The notes below the pieces were generated by a model that ran no database searches, was not told the origin of the DNA, and saw only the letters and a list, made by a program, of their open reading frames with translations. From Owenia fusiformis (Eukaryota > Annelida > Polychaeta > Sabellida > Oweniidae): a stretch of DNA of 64,000 bases. Within the stretch, counting starts at the first letter, position 1; every line of letters starts with the position of its first letter. Position numbers and translations under genes: made by a program. Positions 22,201 through 32,960 of this stretch are shown piece after piece. The stretch is from positions 31,168,024 to 31,232,023 of the forward strand of contig CAIIXF020000006.1 in the NCBI GenBank assembly GCA_903813345.2. Direction: 5' to 3'.

Positions 22201-25200
22201 GATCAGTGTATTAGTTCACATCTTCTGGATCGCTAACTTAGAATTTACAGCCGGTTACTAATGTCAGAGACGTTAACGACATTTCGTCCAGTTTTCGAAC
22301 ATCGCCATTTTTCTTGGAGCCATTTTGTTTTAATTTTAGACGAAATCCTGATGAAATCATGTCATATCTCATCAAGGAGCCGAGCTGGGTCCAGTTTGAT
22401 GAATGATTTATTTATCTGGCGATTTTTAGAATATTCAATAAATTTATGACGCCCCAGCCAGCTTTTTTAAAATAGAGTTCACAGTATTCAGATGAAATCC
22501 CCTCTAGCCAAGTATTGGCTAGAGACTCGAGTAACCACTAACAGACTAAAATTCAAGGTATATATTAGAGGTGTCACGGTCCAAATAAATTTCGGTACGG
22601 TACGGAACGGTACAAATGGTCTCGGGACACGATACTTTCGAGACAGGACGGGACAGAACATTAAAAATGATACAATGTCTGATGATGACAGTTTCACTTT
22701 CAGTTTCACTTTTCAAAATCATATTCAGAAATACGTCAATTAAAATCGAATATAAAGCATCTGCCGTGAATGTGATCGGCATTTCACATAGTCTGCATGG
22801 TGAACTATCACCAATTCGTTTACCTTGTGATATCGGAGTCCCAAAATACTTCCAAACTGCCGACTTTTTGGACTTAGATGCCGGCTCGATTTTTCAATTT
22901 CTTTTCTACATCCGGCATACTGATAATGCACTTGATTTGCGAACGACGATGAAGAAATGAGTCATCCATAGCCAATCAAAATCACCGTAATTTCAACAAA
23001 CAACAACAGCCAATCAAAAGTCACGTTATATCTTGGGCTTCAGTATGAAAACAAAAATATTTGAAATTTTTTTAAATCTTCAACAAAAGTCATGGAATAA
23101 GCCGAAATCGCGGGGAATTCGGAGGATTTCCGGACTGAAATGTGGGTTCTATTCATGGGCAATCTAACGAATGCCACAAATGTCTGGCAGGCCAAAATGT
23201 CTGGGTGTTTTTATCAAAACAAGCCATCTATAATTTTGTCAGGCCAATGGCCGATGTCGGATGTCTATTTTGCGCACTGCTTATGTTGGTGCAAGCCTAT
23301 TATTATTGAACTCTCAAGTGGTTGCAGTGCCCACTTGTAGATCACTGATATTATATTTCAAACATTCATGTAAATGTTGCTGTGCATTGTAGGTGCAAAT
23401 GGATTCTTATGTTGGTGCAAGCCTAATATTATTGAACTCTCAAGTGGTTGCAGTGCCCACTTGTAGATCACTGATATTATATTTCAAACATTCATGTAAA
23501 TGTTGCTGTGCATTGTAGGTGCAAATGGATTCTTATGTTGGTGCAAGCCTATTATTGAACTCTCAAGTGGTTGCAGTGCCCACTTGTAGATCACTGATAT
23601 TATATTTCAAACATTCATGTAAATGTTGCTGTGTATTGTAGGTGCAATGGATTCTTATGTTGGTGCAAGCCTAATATTATTAAACTCTCAAGTGGTTGCA
23701 GTGCCCACTTGTAGATCACTGATATTATATTTCAAACATTCATGTAGATGTTGCTGTGCATTGTAGGTGCAAATGGATTCTTATGTTGGTGCAAGCCTAA
23801 TATTATTGAACTCTCAAGTGGTTGCAGTGCCCACTTGTAGATCACTGATATTATATTTCAAACATTCATGTAGATGTTGCTGTGTATTGTAGGTGCAAAT
23901 GGATTCTTATGTTGGTGCAAGCCTATTATTGAACTCTCAAGTGGTTGCAGTGCCCACTTGTAGATCACTGATATTATATTTCAAACATTCATGTAAATGT
24001 TGCTGTGTATTGTAGGTGCAATGGATTCTTATGTTGGTGCAAGCCTATTATTATTGAACTCTCAAGTGGTTGCCGTGCCCACTTGTAGATCACTGATATT
24101 ATATTTCAAACATTCATGTAGATGTTGCTGTGCATTGTAGGTGCAATGGATTCTTATATTGGTGCAAGCCTATTATTATTAAACTCTCAAGTGGTTGCAG
24201 TGCCCACTAGTAGATCACTGATATTATATTTCAAACATTCATGTAAATGTTGCTGTGTATTGTAGGTGCAATGGATTCTTATGTTGGTGCAAGCCTATTA
24301 TTATTGAACTCTCAAGTGGTTGCAGTGCCCACTTGTAGATCACTGATATTATATTTCAAACATTCATGTAAATGTTGCTGTGCATTGTAGGTGCAAATGG
24401 ATTCTTATGTTGGTGCAAGCCTATTATTGAACTCTCAAGTGGTTGCAGTGCCCACTTGTAGATCACTGATATTATATTTCAAACATTCATGTAAATGTTG
24501 CTGTGTATTGTAGGTGCAATGGATTCTTATGTTGGTGCAAGCCTAACATTATTGAACTCTCAAGTGGTTGCAGTGTCCACTTGTAGATCACTGATATTAT
24601 ATTTCAAACATTCATGTAAATGTTGCTGTGTATTGTAGGTGCAAATGGATTCTTATGTTGGTGCAAGTCTATTATTATTGAACTCTCAAGTGGTTGCAGT
24701 GTCCACTTGTAGATCACTGATATTATATTTCAAACATTCATGTAAATGTTGCTGTGTATTGTAGGGTCAATGGAGCAAGAGATGGCTACTAGGACTCTTC
24801 AGATCCAGTCTAAGAGATTCTACCTGGATGTCAAACAAAACAGAAGAGGACGCTTCATCAAAATTGCTGAGGTCAGTAAAAAAGATAACCATCTGAACTT
24901 TGCTTTGAAGATTAAGAAAACCCTTGTAGTTTCTAATGAAAGCCCATAAAGGAATAGAATACTCCCACACCAATAATGCAGAAGGCGCAAGCCTTTATAA
25001 CAATCAATATATAGCCGTGGCCATCAGTCTATTGATAAGTAGACTTCTGAATATGAAAATAGATCATTACTTTTATATTGATTATGAAGCTGAGATATCT
25101 TACAGGTAGAAGGATTATTAAAGTATGATCTCATATTATTGAATGCTTATATGTGAGAATGACAGTTGAATACAACAGAGGTTACACTTACCATGTAGAA

Positions 25201-26017
25201 TAAATAAGTTGTTTTATTTTTAGTAGTATGTGGTCGAAAAAAAGAAAATTATGTACAATGTAAATTCACTTGAAGATAGTTGTTTAACCCAGAGGCCTAA
25301 AATTACTTTACGTTGAAATATATTTTTTATATTAAGATGACCAAGACATAATTTTGCTTCATAATCAAACATAGAAAGTTGTGTTTTTACTTACAGTTAG
25401 AAAACATTTTGATCCCCATGTTAAGGAATTGGACAATATTGGATTAAGAGACAGTAATTTAAGGTGCATGTTCCTTCACTCTCTCTTTAGGTCTTGTCAT
25501 TGAACAATGTGTACTTGTGTGTGTGTACAGTGCAAAATTCCCTGAAAATGGAGAAATATCCTTGATTATGTGCTGACAGGCGACATGGCATACGTTTCTT
25601 CTCAGTAGATTCCTATTATTTTCAGGTGGGAAGTGGTGGCAAGAAAAGTCGTCTCCTGTTAGCTATGTCTACAGCAGCTGAGTTTCGCGACCATTTAACC
25701 GACTTTAGCGAACATTACGCATCTCTTGGTAAATACCAGTTTGTCAGCATATTTAAAACTAATAAGACTGTTAATATAGACAAGTAAATTACATGATGAT
25801 GTCACATTTGTATTTGTTAAATGTATTCTTGCAATAAGTGAATCTTTGAAAGTACAGTATTTTCACCTATATACTGGAATTTTTTATGTTGTTTATAGGG
25901 CCTCCTAATCCAGAGAATGTGCCAGAAGATGGGAAACTAAAGAGTGAAGTTATGGTCAAGGACAATAGGCGCTACTATCTGGACCTTAAGGAAAACCAAC
26001 GAGGTCGCTTTTTGAGG
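10230..26017 (+). CDS. PURA: Pur-alpha-like protein, exons 1-5 (3' end not found)
   Basis: Five exons join in phase: 10230-10278, 12840-12905, 24765-24871, 25626-25728 and 25899-26017, giving 148 residues. All introns are GT-AG. The start ATG has a good context (CACCATG). Residues 1-46 are an acidic, Gly/Ser/Glu-rich leader. Residues 47-108 form a complete PUR repeat, with [18 protein letters not shown] and AAEFRDHL visible. A second PUR repeat starts near 125 ([17 protein letters not shown]) and is cut at the exon 5 donor (gtgagt). Pur proteins bind single-stranded purine-rich DNA and RNA and act in transcription and mRNA transport; they normally carry three PUR repeats. The rest of repeat II and repeat III should lie downstream, but I found no matching exon in 26018-43500; the assembly gap at 31913 is the likely place for at least part. 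Intron 2 is about 11.9 kb and holds a decoy splice-site array. Identification is firm; the gene model is incomplete. Confidence 0.9.
11213..12140 (-). mobile_element. retroelement C-terminal relic in Pur intron 1
   Basis: The minus-strand frame 12130-11543 reads [20 protein letters not shown], a CFLC...H...C knuckle, [20 protein letters not shown] and [20 protein letters not shown], then shifts frame to [17 protein letters not shown] (11648-11460) and decays further to 11213. This order is typical of the end of a non-LTR retroelement polyprotein common in invertebrates. At least two frameshifts make it a pseudogene. Confidence 0.8.
12906..14524 (+). mobile_element. LINE, 5'-truncated, reverse-transcriptase C-terminus and poly-A tail
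   Basis: A first frame (about 12925-13140) reads [19 protein letters not shown], the LINE motif after the RT palm. After a frameshift, 13128-14375 gives 415 codons with [20 protein letters not shown] and a C-terminal CKIC-x-H-x-C zinc knuckle. A run of more than 20 A ends the copy at 14524. The truncated 5' end lies right at the donor of Pur exon 2. It is broken and not autonomous. Confidence 0.85.
14697..15266. mobile_element. palindromic element, CACTGGTCA ends, 5-bp TSD
   Basis: Nearly full-length inverted arms start CACTGGTCAGTATCAAGC and CACTGGTCAACATCAAGC, flanked by AGTGT on both sides (14692-14696 and 15267-15271). No protein frame is present. Confidence 0.8.
16084..17509. mobile_element. 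palindromic element, CACCCTATG ends, 5-bp TSD
   Basis: Long inverted arms (about 16084-16345 and 17255-17509) begin CACCCTATGCAGACAGAGC and are flanked by CATAT on both sides (16079-16083 and 17510-17514). The middle holds a second hairpin (16340-16682, with tip near GGTGCGGAGC) and a tRNA-promoter-like segment. The arms give mirror-image short frames that are not genes. Confidence 0.8.
16681..16800 (+). mobile_element. possible tRNA-derived SINE head
   Basis: GGTTCGAGTC at about 16778 matches the RNA polymerase III B box, preceded about 70 bp upstream by a weak A-box-like TTTAGCAAATCGAACGCTCG. It cannot fold as a convincing tRNA by eye. It lies within the 16084 element. Confidence 0.35.
17511..19352. 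mobile_element. palindromic element split by nested insertions
   Basis: Left arm 17511-17672 and right arm 19196-19352 are inverted (TTTCGTTATATCAAAGAAAA against its complement, CTCCATGCAATGGA, TTTGAAGTCC). Between them lie the ATGTCACC element and a smaller palindrome at 19054-19196 with ends AAACTTTTTAATGGCACGAT. It directly abuts the right flank of the 16084 element. Confidence 0.7.
17673..19051. repeat. ATGTCACC element with expanded tandem core, copy 2
   Basis: Same ends as copy 1, with the first 38 bp doubled (17673 and 17711), a GGCGTCCGGCGGTTGG array at 17760-17825, and eight or more core units of 125-135 bp with TTTGACATTTGACCTTCAAT and TGACCTTCTCAAGGTCAAAA. It ends GGTGGTGACATTTTGTCATG, AATGCCTTGTT. 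Inserted in the palindrome 17511-19352. Confidence 0.82.
19590..20530 (+). repeat. ~140-bp diverged tandem units in Pur intron 2
   Basis: About seven units with TTTGATAACTCAAATACCAG, TGGATGGATTTGG, TCAAATTTTATATGCTGATG, GGAGCTCTGCT and AATGGCCACCATTTTT. Short open frames across them are period effects. Family not recognised. Confidence 0.75.
20841..24764 (+). repeat. 126-bp tandem array of reiterated 3' splice sites (Pur intron 2)
   Basis: About 18 copies of a unit of 114-126 bp, split into two blocks by the element at 21602-23279. Every unit ends TGTTGCTGTGTATTGTAG (or the GCATTG variant) and the next starts GTGCAAATGGATTC. Acceptor-like AGs end at 20840, 20954, 21080, 21206, 21332, 21458, 21583, 23392, 23518, 23641, 23766, 23892, 24015, 24140, 24265, 24390, 24513 and 24638. 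The last, at 24764, is the real acceptor of Pur exon 3, which starts GGTCAATGGAGC, close to the unit start GTGCAATGGATTC. Units differ by few substitutions, so the array is young or homogenised. Confidence 0.95.
21602..23279. mobile_element. DNA transposon inserted in the Pur array
   Basis: The insertion splits one array unit, so its limits are clear: CTTAT (21597-21601), then CAGTGCGTGAAATA, and at the other end TATTTTGCGCACTG followed by CTTAT (23280-23284). This gives imperfect terminal inverted repeats and a 5-bp target duplication. Subterminal inverted motifs rich in GGCAGGCCA and AGACATTTTGG flank the core. No transposase frame is seen, so it is non-autonomous. CAG/CTG ends with a 5-bp duplication would fit a hAT5-type element (inference). 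A stretch at 22570-22640 with GGTGTCACGGTCC and repeated GGTACGG looks like the end of another, nested element. Confidence 0.8.
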
Positions 26018-27877
26018 GTGAGTTGATTTAAATTTAATATGCTGATGCCTAAGGGACAAATAATTATGCTCCAGATATTTTTTGTTTTTTTTAACATATT
26101 ATTTATTTCCTACATAAACAAAAAATACACAAAATATCTACTACCAATCGCCATAGGCATTCTAGGTAGTTTAGTGGTCAAAACTTTAGTGACTAATGCG
26201 GAGTTATGCCTCATGACCATAGGACCTCTACTGAAGAAGCAATTTATGATATGAATTCATATCAAATCATGGGTGTAGATTTTGCCAAAAGGAATTTTAC
26301 TTAATTCTAATGCATGTTAATATGTTCAAAATGATGAATAATTTGATAATGTTTTACTTGATGGTAGGATATGCTACTCCTGGAGTTGCTGTTTTTCTAC
26401 TTTCGATTATGATGCCATATTCTTATAGATACCATTTTTTTGTTTTTTCATTGTATTACCTATTTTTTCCAAATATTTAATAGCTCTTTGTATCATGATA
26501 CCACACTTCAAATAACCAACAGATAGTGACCTCTTTTCAACTACATAAAGTTAATTTCTCACAAAAGTGAATCAAACATTGAATCCAGGACAATTTGTTT
26601 TCGAAAGCAATATAGAGAAAAATGTCTATATTTTTTCAAATGAAACTGTTACCATTCAAAAGATGATCTTTAGATCATTAGAAACATGTGTTCAGTTCAG
26701 TTCGCCATATCGATACCAATCCTTTATTATGAAATGACAATATTTAGCAGTTATGTCCCTATCATTGAATATATGCCTAAGGTCTGTCACCAATATAGCC
26801 CGAGCTTGCTTGTTGTATTACATACTTTTATATCATGGCTACGTTATATCAATGACGCCACGTGTCTGTGTGCGAGTGAAATTAGGAAGAAATGAAACAT
26901 GACGTACCAATGACGTCATAAGATTGTCATGGTAAAAAGTTTGGCGGCTATACAGGAATATATAGCCGACCTTCAGCTCCATTGACTTCAATACAAATGC
27001 ATCGCTGGGTATGTAATACTATAAATTATTGAATGATTTGAAGTGCAATACAGGACATATTCTGCTCGAGAAATTCTGTATTGTGTGATCTTAGGCCAAT
27101 GCATTTTATTTAGGAGATAATCCCTAAGAAATATTTTGTATTCTTTGTATTGCTACTTTGTATTGCTACTGTCCCCTCCGCACCAATATTTTCTGTATTG
27201 CTATGGAAATGGTCAAAGGAGACAATCTCAGTTGCAATACAGGTTGGTTCAGCACAAGAACTGACCAATCAGAGGGCTTCATTTTACAGATCATGTGATA
27301 AATTATCTTATCAGTCAGTTCAAAGTAACCTAAGATTTAAAATCTATGAAATACAATATAAATTCTTCTCATGGTAATGAATGATATATCAATTTTAAGA
27401 TTTAAGACAGAGAATGAGAATTAACTCAAAAGATACTAAAATTGGTTTGTAAACAGGGTGGGGGTCGGTCCATCTTTAACAATGTGGATTGTCGTAGAAT
27501 TCATATGCCACACAGCTGGTGCCAATGGGGAAATGTCAATATCATTTTTTTTTGTTAGTGGCTTAACCTGTTACTGTGATTTAAAAAAAACCAGACTATT
27601 TTGTTGCTAAATAAGAAAATATTGAAGGTAGATTTTATTGATGGAATAATCTAATAATCTGCATGGAAAACATGTGATATCACCCATGGGGAAAGGACAA
27701 TGCATTATAATTTATAATTTAAGAAATTATTAAAAAATGTATGTCTTAAAGTCTGTAAATTTTTCATACATCATAATACGTTAATATATATGTTAATATG
27801 CCAGGTGGGTGTGTAATCTGTAAATATAGAGCAATGCTCTATGTGAAATGTCATATGAGTGTTATGGTACTGCGTGA
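24872..27877. other. Pur exon 3-5 introns and the Pur/tubulin interval
   Basis: Apart from the two Pur exons at 25626 and 25899, no coding or structured repeat was recognised. 26380 shares GGAGTTGCTGTTTTTCTAC with 20575 and a shorter form with 38400. TGACGTCA at about 26911 is a CRE-like word of unknown meaning. Confidence 0.4.
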
Positions 27878-29627
<1,750 letters not shown>

Positions 29628-29648
29628 CTAAAAGAAAAAGAAGTGAAT

Positions 29649-29885
29649 TCAACCTTCAATATTTGGGATTCTTTTAAGCAGAAGTGTTTCATCGCATTGC
29701 TCTTTGATCCATGAAATGCATTCTTTTAGTACAGGGAAAGTATTTCTTGTGAATTCTCCTGCCTTGTTGCCTTGGATTTGGACACTCCCAGTTGATACAA
29801 ATATTGTTATTTTGAACAAGCGCTCTTCATCATTGTTTGTTTTAACATCTAGCGATATATTGTCATATTTTTCTACAAGTTAATT
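29649..29885 (-). mobile_element. retroelement ORF fragment
   Basis: Minus-strand open frame with FKITIFVSTGSVQIQGNKAG, then FPVLKECISWI, ending at a stop near 29649. The pattern (fast beta-strand, TG-x-QG, hydrophobic helix) resembles the N-terminal or ORF1 part of non-LTR elements in invertebrate genomes. It directly abuts the alpha-tubulin exon 2 acceptor side and is opposite in strand to the next LINE. Confidence 0.5.
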
Positions 29886-30894
29886 CAAAATGTACAAACA
29901 TACTAGCTAAATCTGAATTGGGAAGGTATCCCTTATTTATTAATATCTGTATTGGGATCATAAAATATTGGGTACACGCTAGGAAAGCTCCCAAAACTTC
30001 ACTGATTTCGAAAGTAACAACTCTAGATATTGCCAACAATACCTCGAATTATTATACTGTTGTAAAGGCTATCTGTGAATTCTGTGGAATATCAACTTTT
30101 ATAGAAGATAAAGATATTTTTGATCAAACAGATGCAAGCATATTAATCAAAACCTTGAAAAACAAATTATTTAATAAATATCAAGAACTTTTCTTTCAAA
30201 AAATCAATGTAGCTGAAAATATACCATCTAAAACCAGAGTGTATAGAACAGTAAAGAAAATGTATAAACAAGAGAAATACCTTAATATTAATAATGATTC
30301 CTACAGAAAGGCTATAACAAGGACTAGGATCTCATGTCATAACTTTCCTATAGAAATGGGAAGGAGATTCAAAATTGCAAAAGAAAAGCGATATTGCTAT
30401 TTATGTGACTCCAAAGAAATTGGTGATGAGTACCATGTACTTTTCGAATGCAACTATGAAAAACTTATAAATATACGTAAAGACTTTATTTCTGGTATAA
30501 GACAGATTAAAGAACAATTTATACAATTTAATAACAAACAGCTATTTAGTTATCTACTTATGAGCCATGATAATGAACTAATGAATCCATGGGGTGAATT
30601 CCTAAACAAAATGAACCTTACTGTTGACACTCATAAAATACTGAGAAATAAAAATGATTTACTGAAATGGTTCCAAAAGAAAGGTGATGCCAAGTAAGCA
30701 AGCAATATGATTATCTCATTTATATACTGCTCATAAATATTATTATACCCTTTGTGTCTTTGTATGCATGTTTTTTGTAAACAACCATATATTATACCTT
30801 TATTTTATGTATGCATTGTTCCTTTATTGTAAATTACCAATACTCCAGAAGGAGATACGGAACAATAAAGTACTATCTTATCTTATCTTATCTT
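29885..30894 (+). mobile_element. LINE 3' end with (TATCT)n tail
   Basis: The frame 29918-30697 starts with a GRYPL...IKYW motif and ends with CYLCDSKEIGDEYHVLFECN, a zinc-knuckle signature of CR1/L2-like reverse transcriptases. The 3' UTR closes with ACAATAAAGTACTATC and a short TATCT microsatellite at about 30875-30894. 5'-truncated and non-autonomous. Confidence 0.75.
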
Positions 30895-31428
30895 TAATTG
30901 GATTCTCCACATCATGCAATATTTCAAGTGCAATCACAATTGTTATTTTTTGAAGAAACTTTTAAAATAACACTTGTGTTTCAACGAACAAGTTAATATG
31001 TTCATGTGATTTTGATAAATAAAAGTAAATCTTTAGAACAGTCCAATAACAATTATAACATGTTTGGAGTTTGATGGTATTAAACCAAGTGAAAGATGTT
31101 CTAGAGTCTTTCAATTAAATATAAAACAAATTATTTTGAAATTTGTTTTATATGTCACCACAGTGACATCTGTAACAAAGCATACATTTTATGATCAAGA
31201 ACCATGAAACCTAGCTGTTTTGACAGAAATAGAAAAAAAAAAAAAGTTTGCCAAGACCAAGGAGAGAGCTATATGTGGTATGCAAAATACCAGTGTTGCC
31301 AAATTTTGGATTGGTAAAGGCTATAGGGTCCTTACTATTACATTACTGCATATGGTATAGTTACATAGGGTACAAAGTTGAAGGTATTGATTGATTTATG
31401 GCACTTATTCATGGTTCATGGTTTTAAC

Positions 31429-31905
31429 AGCTAAGGCCATAAGAAGTAGATTCTTTGTTGTGTCCCCTTGCTTGCACAAGTTTGAGTAAATCAGAAAAAC
31501 AAACACATCCAAATAGCAATCCCAATGGTCTGAAAGTACCATCGCATTTTGTTTCATCTGAATCAGAAATGGCGGACAATTTGATGTGCGTCAACATTGA
31601 CAGTGTTATTGTTGATTACTTTGGCATACATTGTGTTTTTTTTATTTTGATTACCTTTGAAATATAACGTTTCATAGCCATATTTAAATATATTGCATAT
31701 GATGTACAGATATGTGCTTGTAATCACTGCAAATTGGTATTTCATCCCTTTTTATGCCCATAAAATGTATAAATTTCTTAAGCAAACACGTTTGTGATTT
31801 TTCTTGAGTTTGTGTTTGTTTTCCTTGTACCCTTGCATGATTTGGATTTTGCCAGGACACAAAACAAAGAATTTACTTCTTATGGCCTAAGCAGCTTTAA
31901 ACCTT
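31429..31905. mobile_element. palindromic element left of the gap
   Basis: Ends AGCTAAGGCCATAAGAAGTA and the inverse of CTTAGGCCATAAGAAGTAAA, with mirrored ATTCTTTGTTGTGTCC. No gene inside. Confidence 0.6.
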
Positions 31906-31912
31906 ATCCTTA

Positions 31913-32412
31913 NNNNNNNNNNNNNNNNNNNNNNNNNNNNNNNNNNNNNNNNNNNNNNNNNNNNNNNNNNNNNNNNNNNNNNNNNNNNNNNNNNNNNNNN
32001 NNNNNNNNNNNNNNNNNNNNNNNNNNNNNNNNNNNNNNNNNNNNNNNNNNNNNNNNNNNNNNNNNNNNNNNNNNNNNNNNNNNNNNNNNNNNNNNNNNNN
32101 NNNNNNNNNNNNNNNNNNNNNNNNNNNNNNNNNNNNNNNNNNNNNNNNNNNNNNNNNNNNNNNNNNNNNNNNNNNNNNNNNNNNNNNNNNNNNNNNNNNN
32201 NNNNNNNNNNNNNNNNNNNNNNNNNNNNNNNNNNNNNNNNNNNNNNNNNNNNNNNNNNNNNNNNNNNNNNNNNNNNNNNNNNNNNNNNNNNNNNNNNNNN
32301 NNNNNNNNNNNNNNNNNNNNNNNNNNNNNNNNNNNNNNNNNNNNNNNNNNNNNNNNNNNNNNNNNNNNNNNNNNNNNNNNNNNNNNNNNNNNNNNNNNNN
32401 NNNNNNNNNNNN
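31913..32412. other. assembly gap (500 N)
   Basis: Exactly 500 N. The round number suggests a scaffold gap of nominal rather than measured length. Any open frame reported across it is an artefact. Missing Pur exons or the alpha-tubulin first exon could be hidden here. Confidence 1.
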
Positions 32413-32639
32413 TCACAAATATTGAATATTGAACATGTATGAGGTTCATTACCTTTTTACAAGTTTGCATAGTAGTTTTATTTGTAATTTTCTTCAATAT
32501 TCAGTTTACAGTCAACTGACACCCATACGGGTGTTTATAATTACATGAGTATTTAATATGTTGTATTCATCAAAATGACATTTAAAATATAGAGGGCTAG
32601 GAGAAAAGAAATAGAAAAAATTATAGGAAGATAAGCACG

Positions 32640-32960
32640 ATATAGCTAAATGTTATGTAGTACAATTTAATTCCTGTCCAAATAATACTTTTTTCAAATC
32701 TGATTTGAATTTTTCTTTAGAATTTAATTAGATGTCTAAAAATGTCAGGTAAATCATTCCATGTTGTCTGTCCTGTGTGTTTAATGCTCCTTTGTCCAAG
32801 TGTGTATTTAAATTGATTAGTTCTGAGATGGAATATATTGTGTCTCTTGTCAATGTGTTTGAGCACTTATTTGAAGTAGGTGCAGAATAATGTTTCAGAA
32901 AATTCTTTTTGGCGTTTGAGACAATTAAATACAAAAATACATTAACATTTAGTTTATATC
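32640..32960 (-). mobile_element. LINE 3' fragment
   Basis: On the minus strand one frame reads RHNIFHLRTNQFKYTLGQRS and then IKHTGQTTWNDLPDIFR, matching the common LINE C-terminal pattern ending in a WNxLP motif. Stops and frameshifts on both sides show a decayed copy next to the assembly gap. Confidence 0.6.

Noticed and set aside
20841-24764. CRISPR-like array
   Set aside because: Units are contiguous near-identical repeats with no unique spacers, in a eukaryotic intron.
31794-32497. Frames spanning the N run
   Set aside because: Artefacts of translating N; the real flanking sequence contributes few codons.
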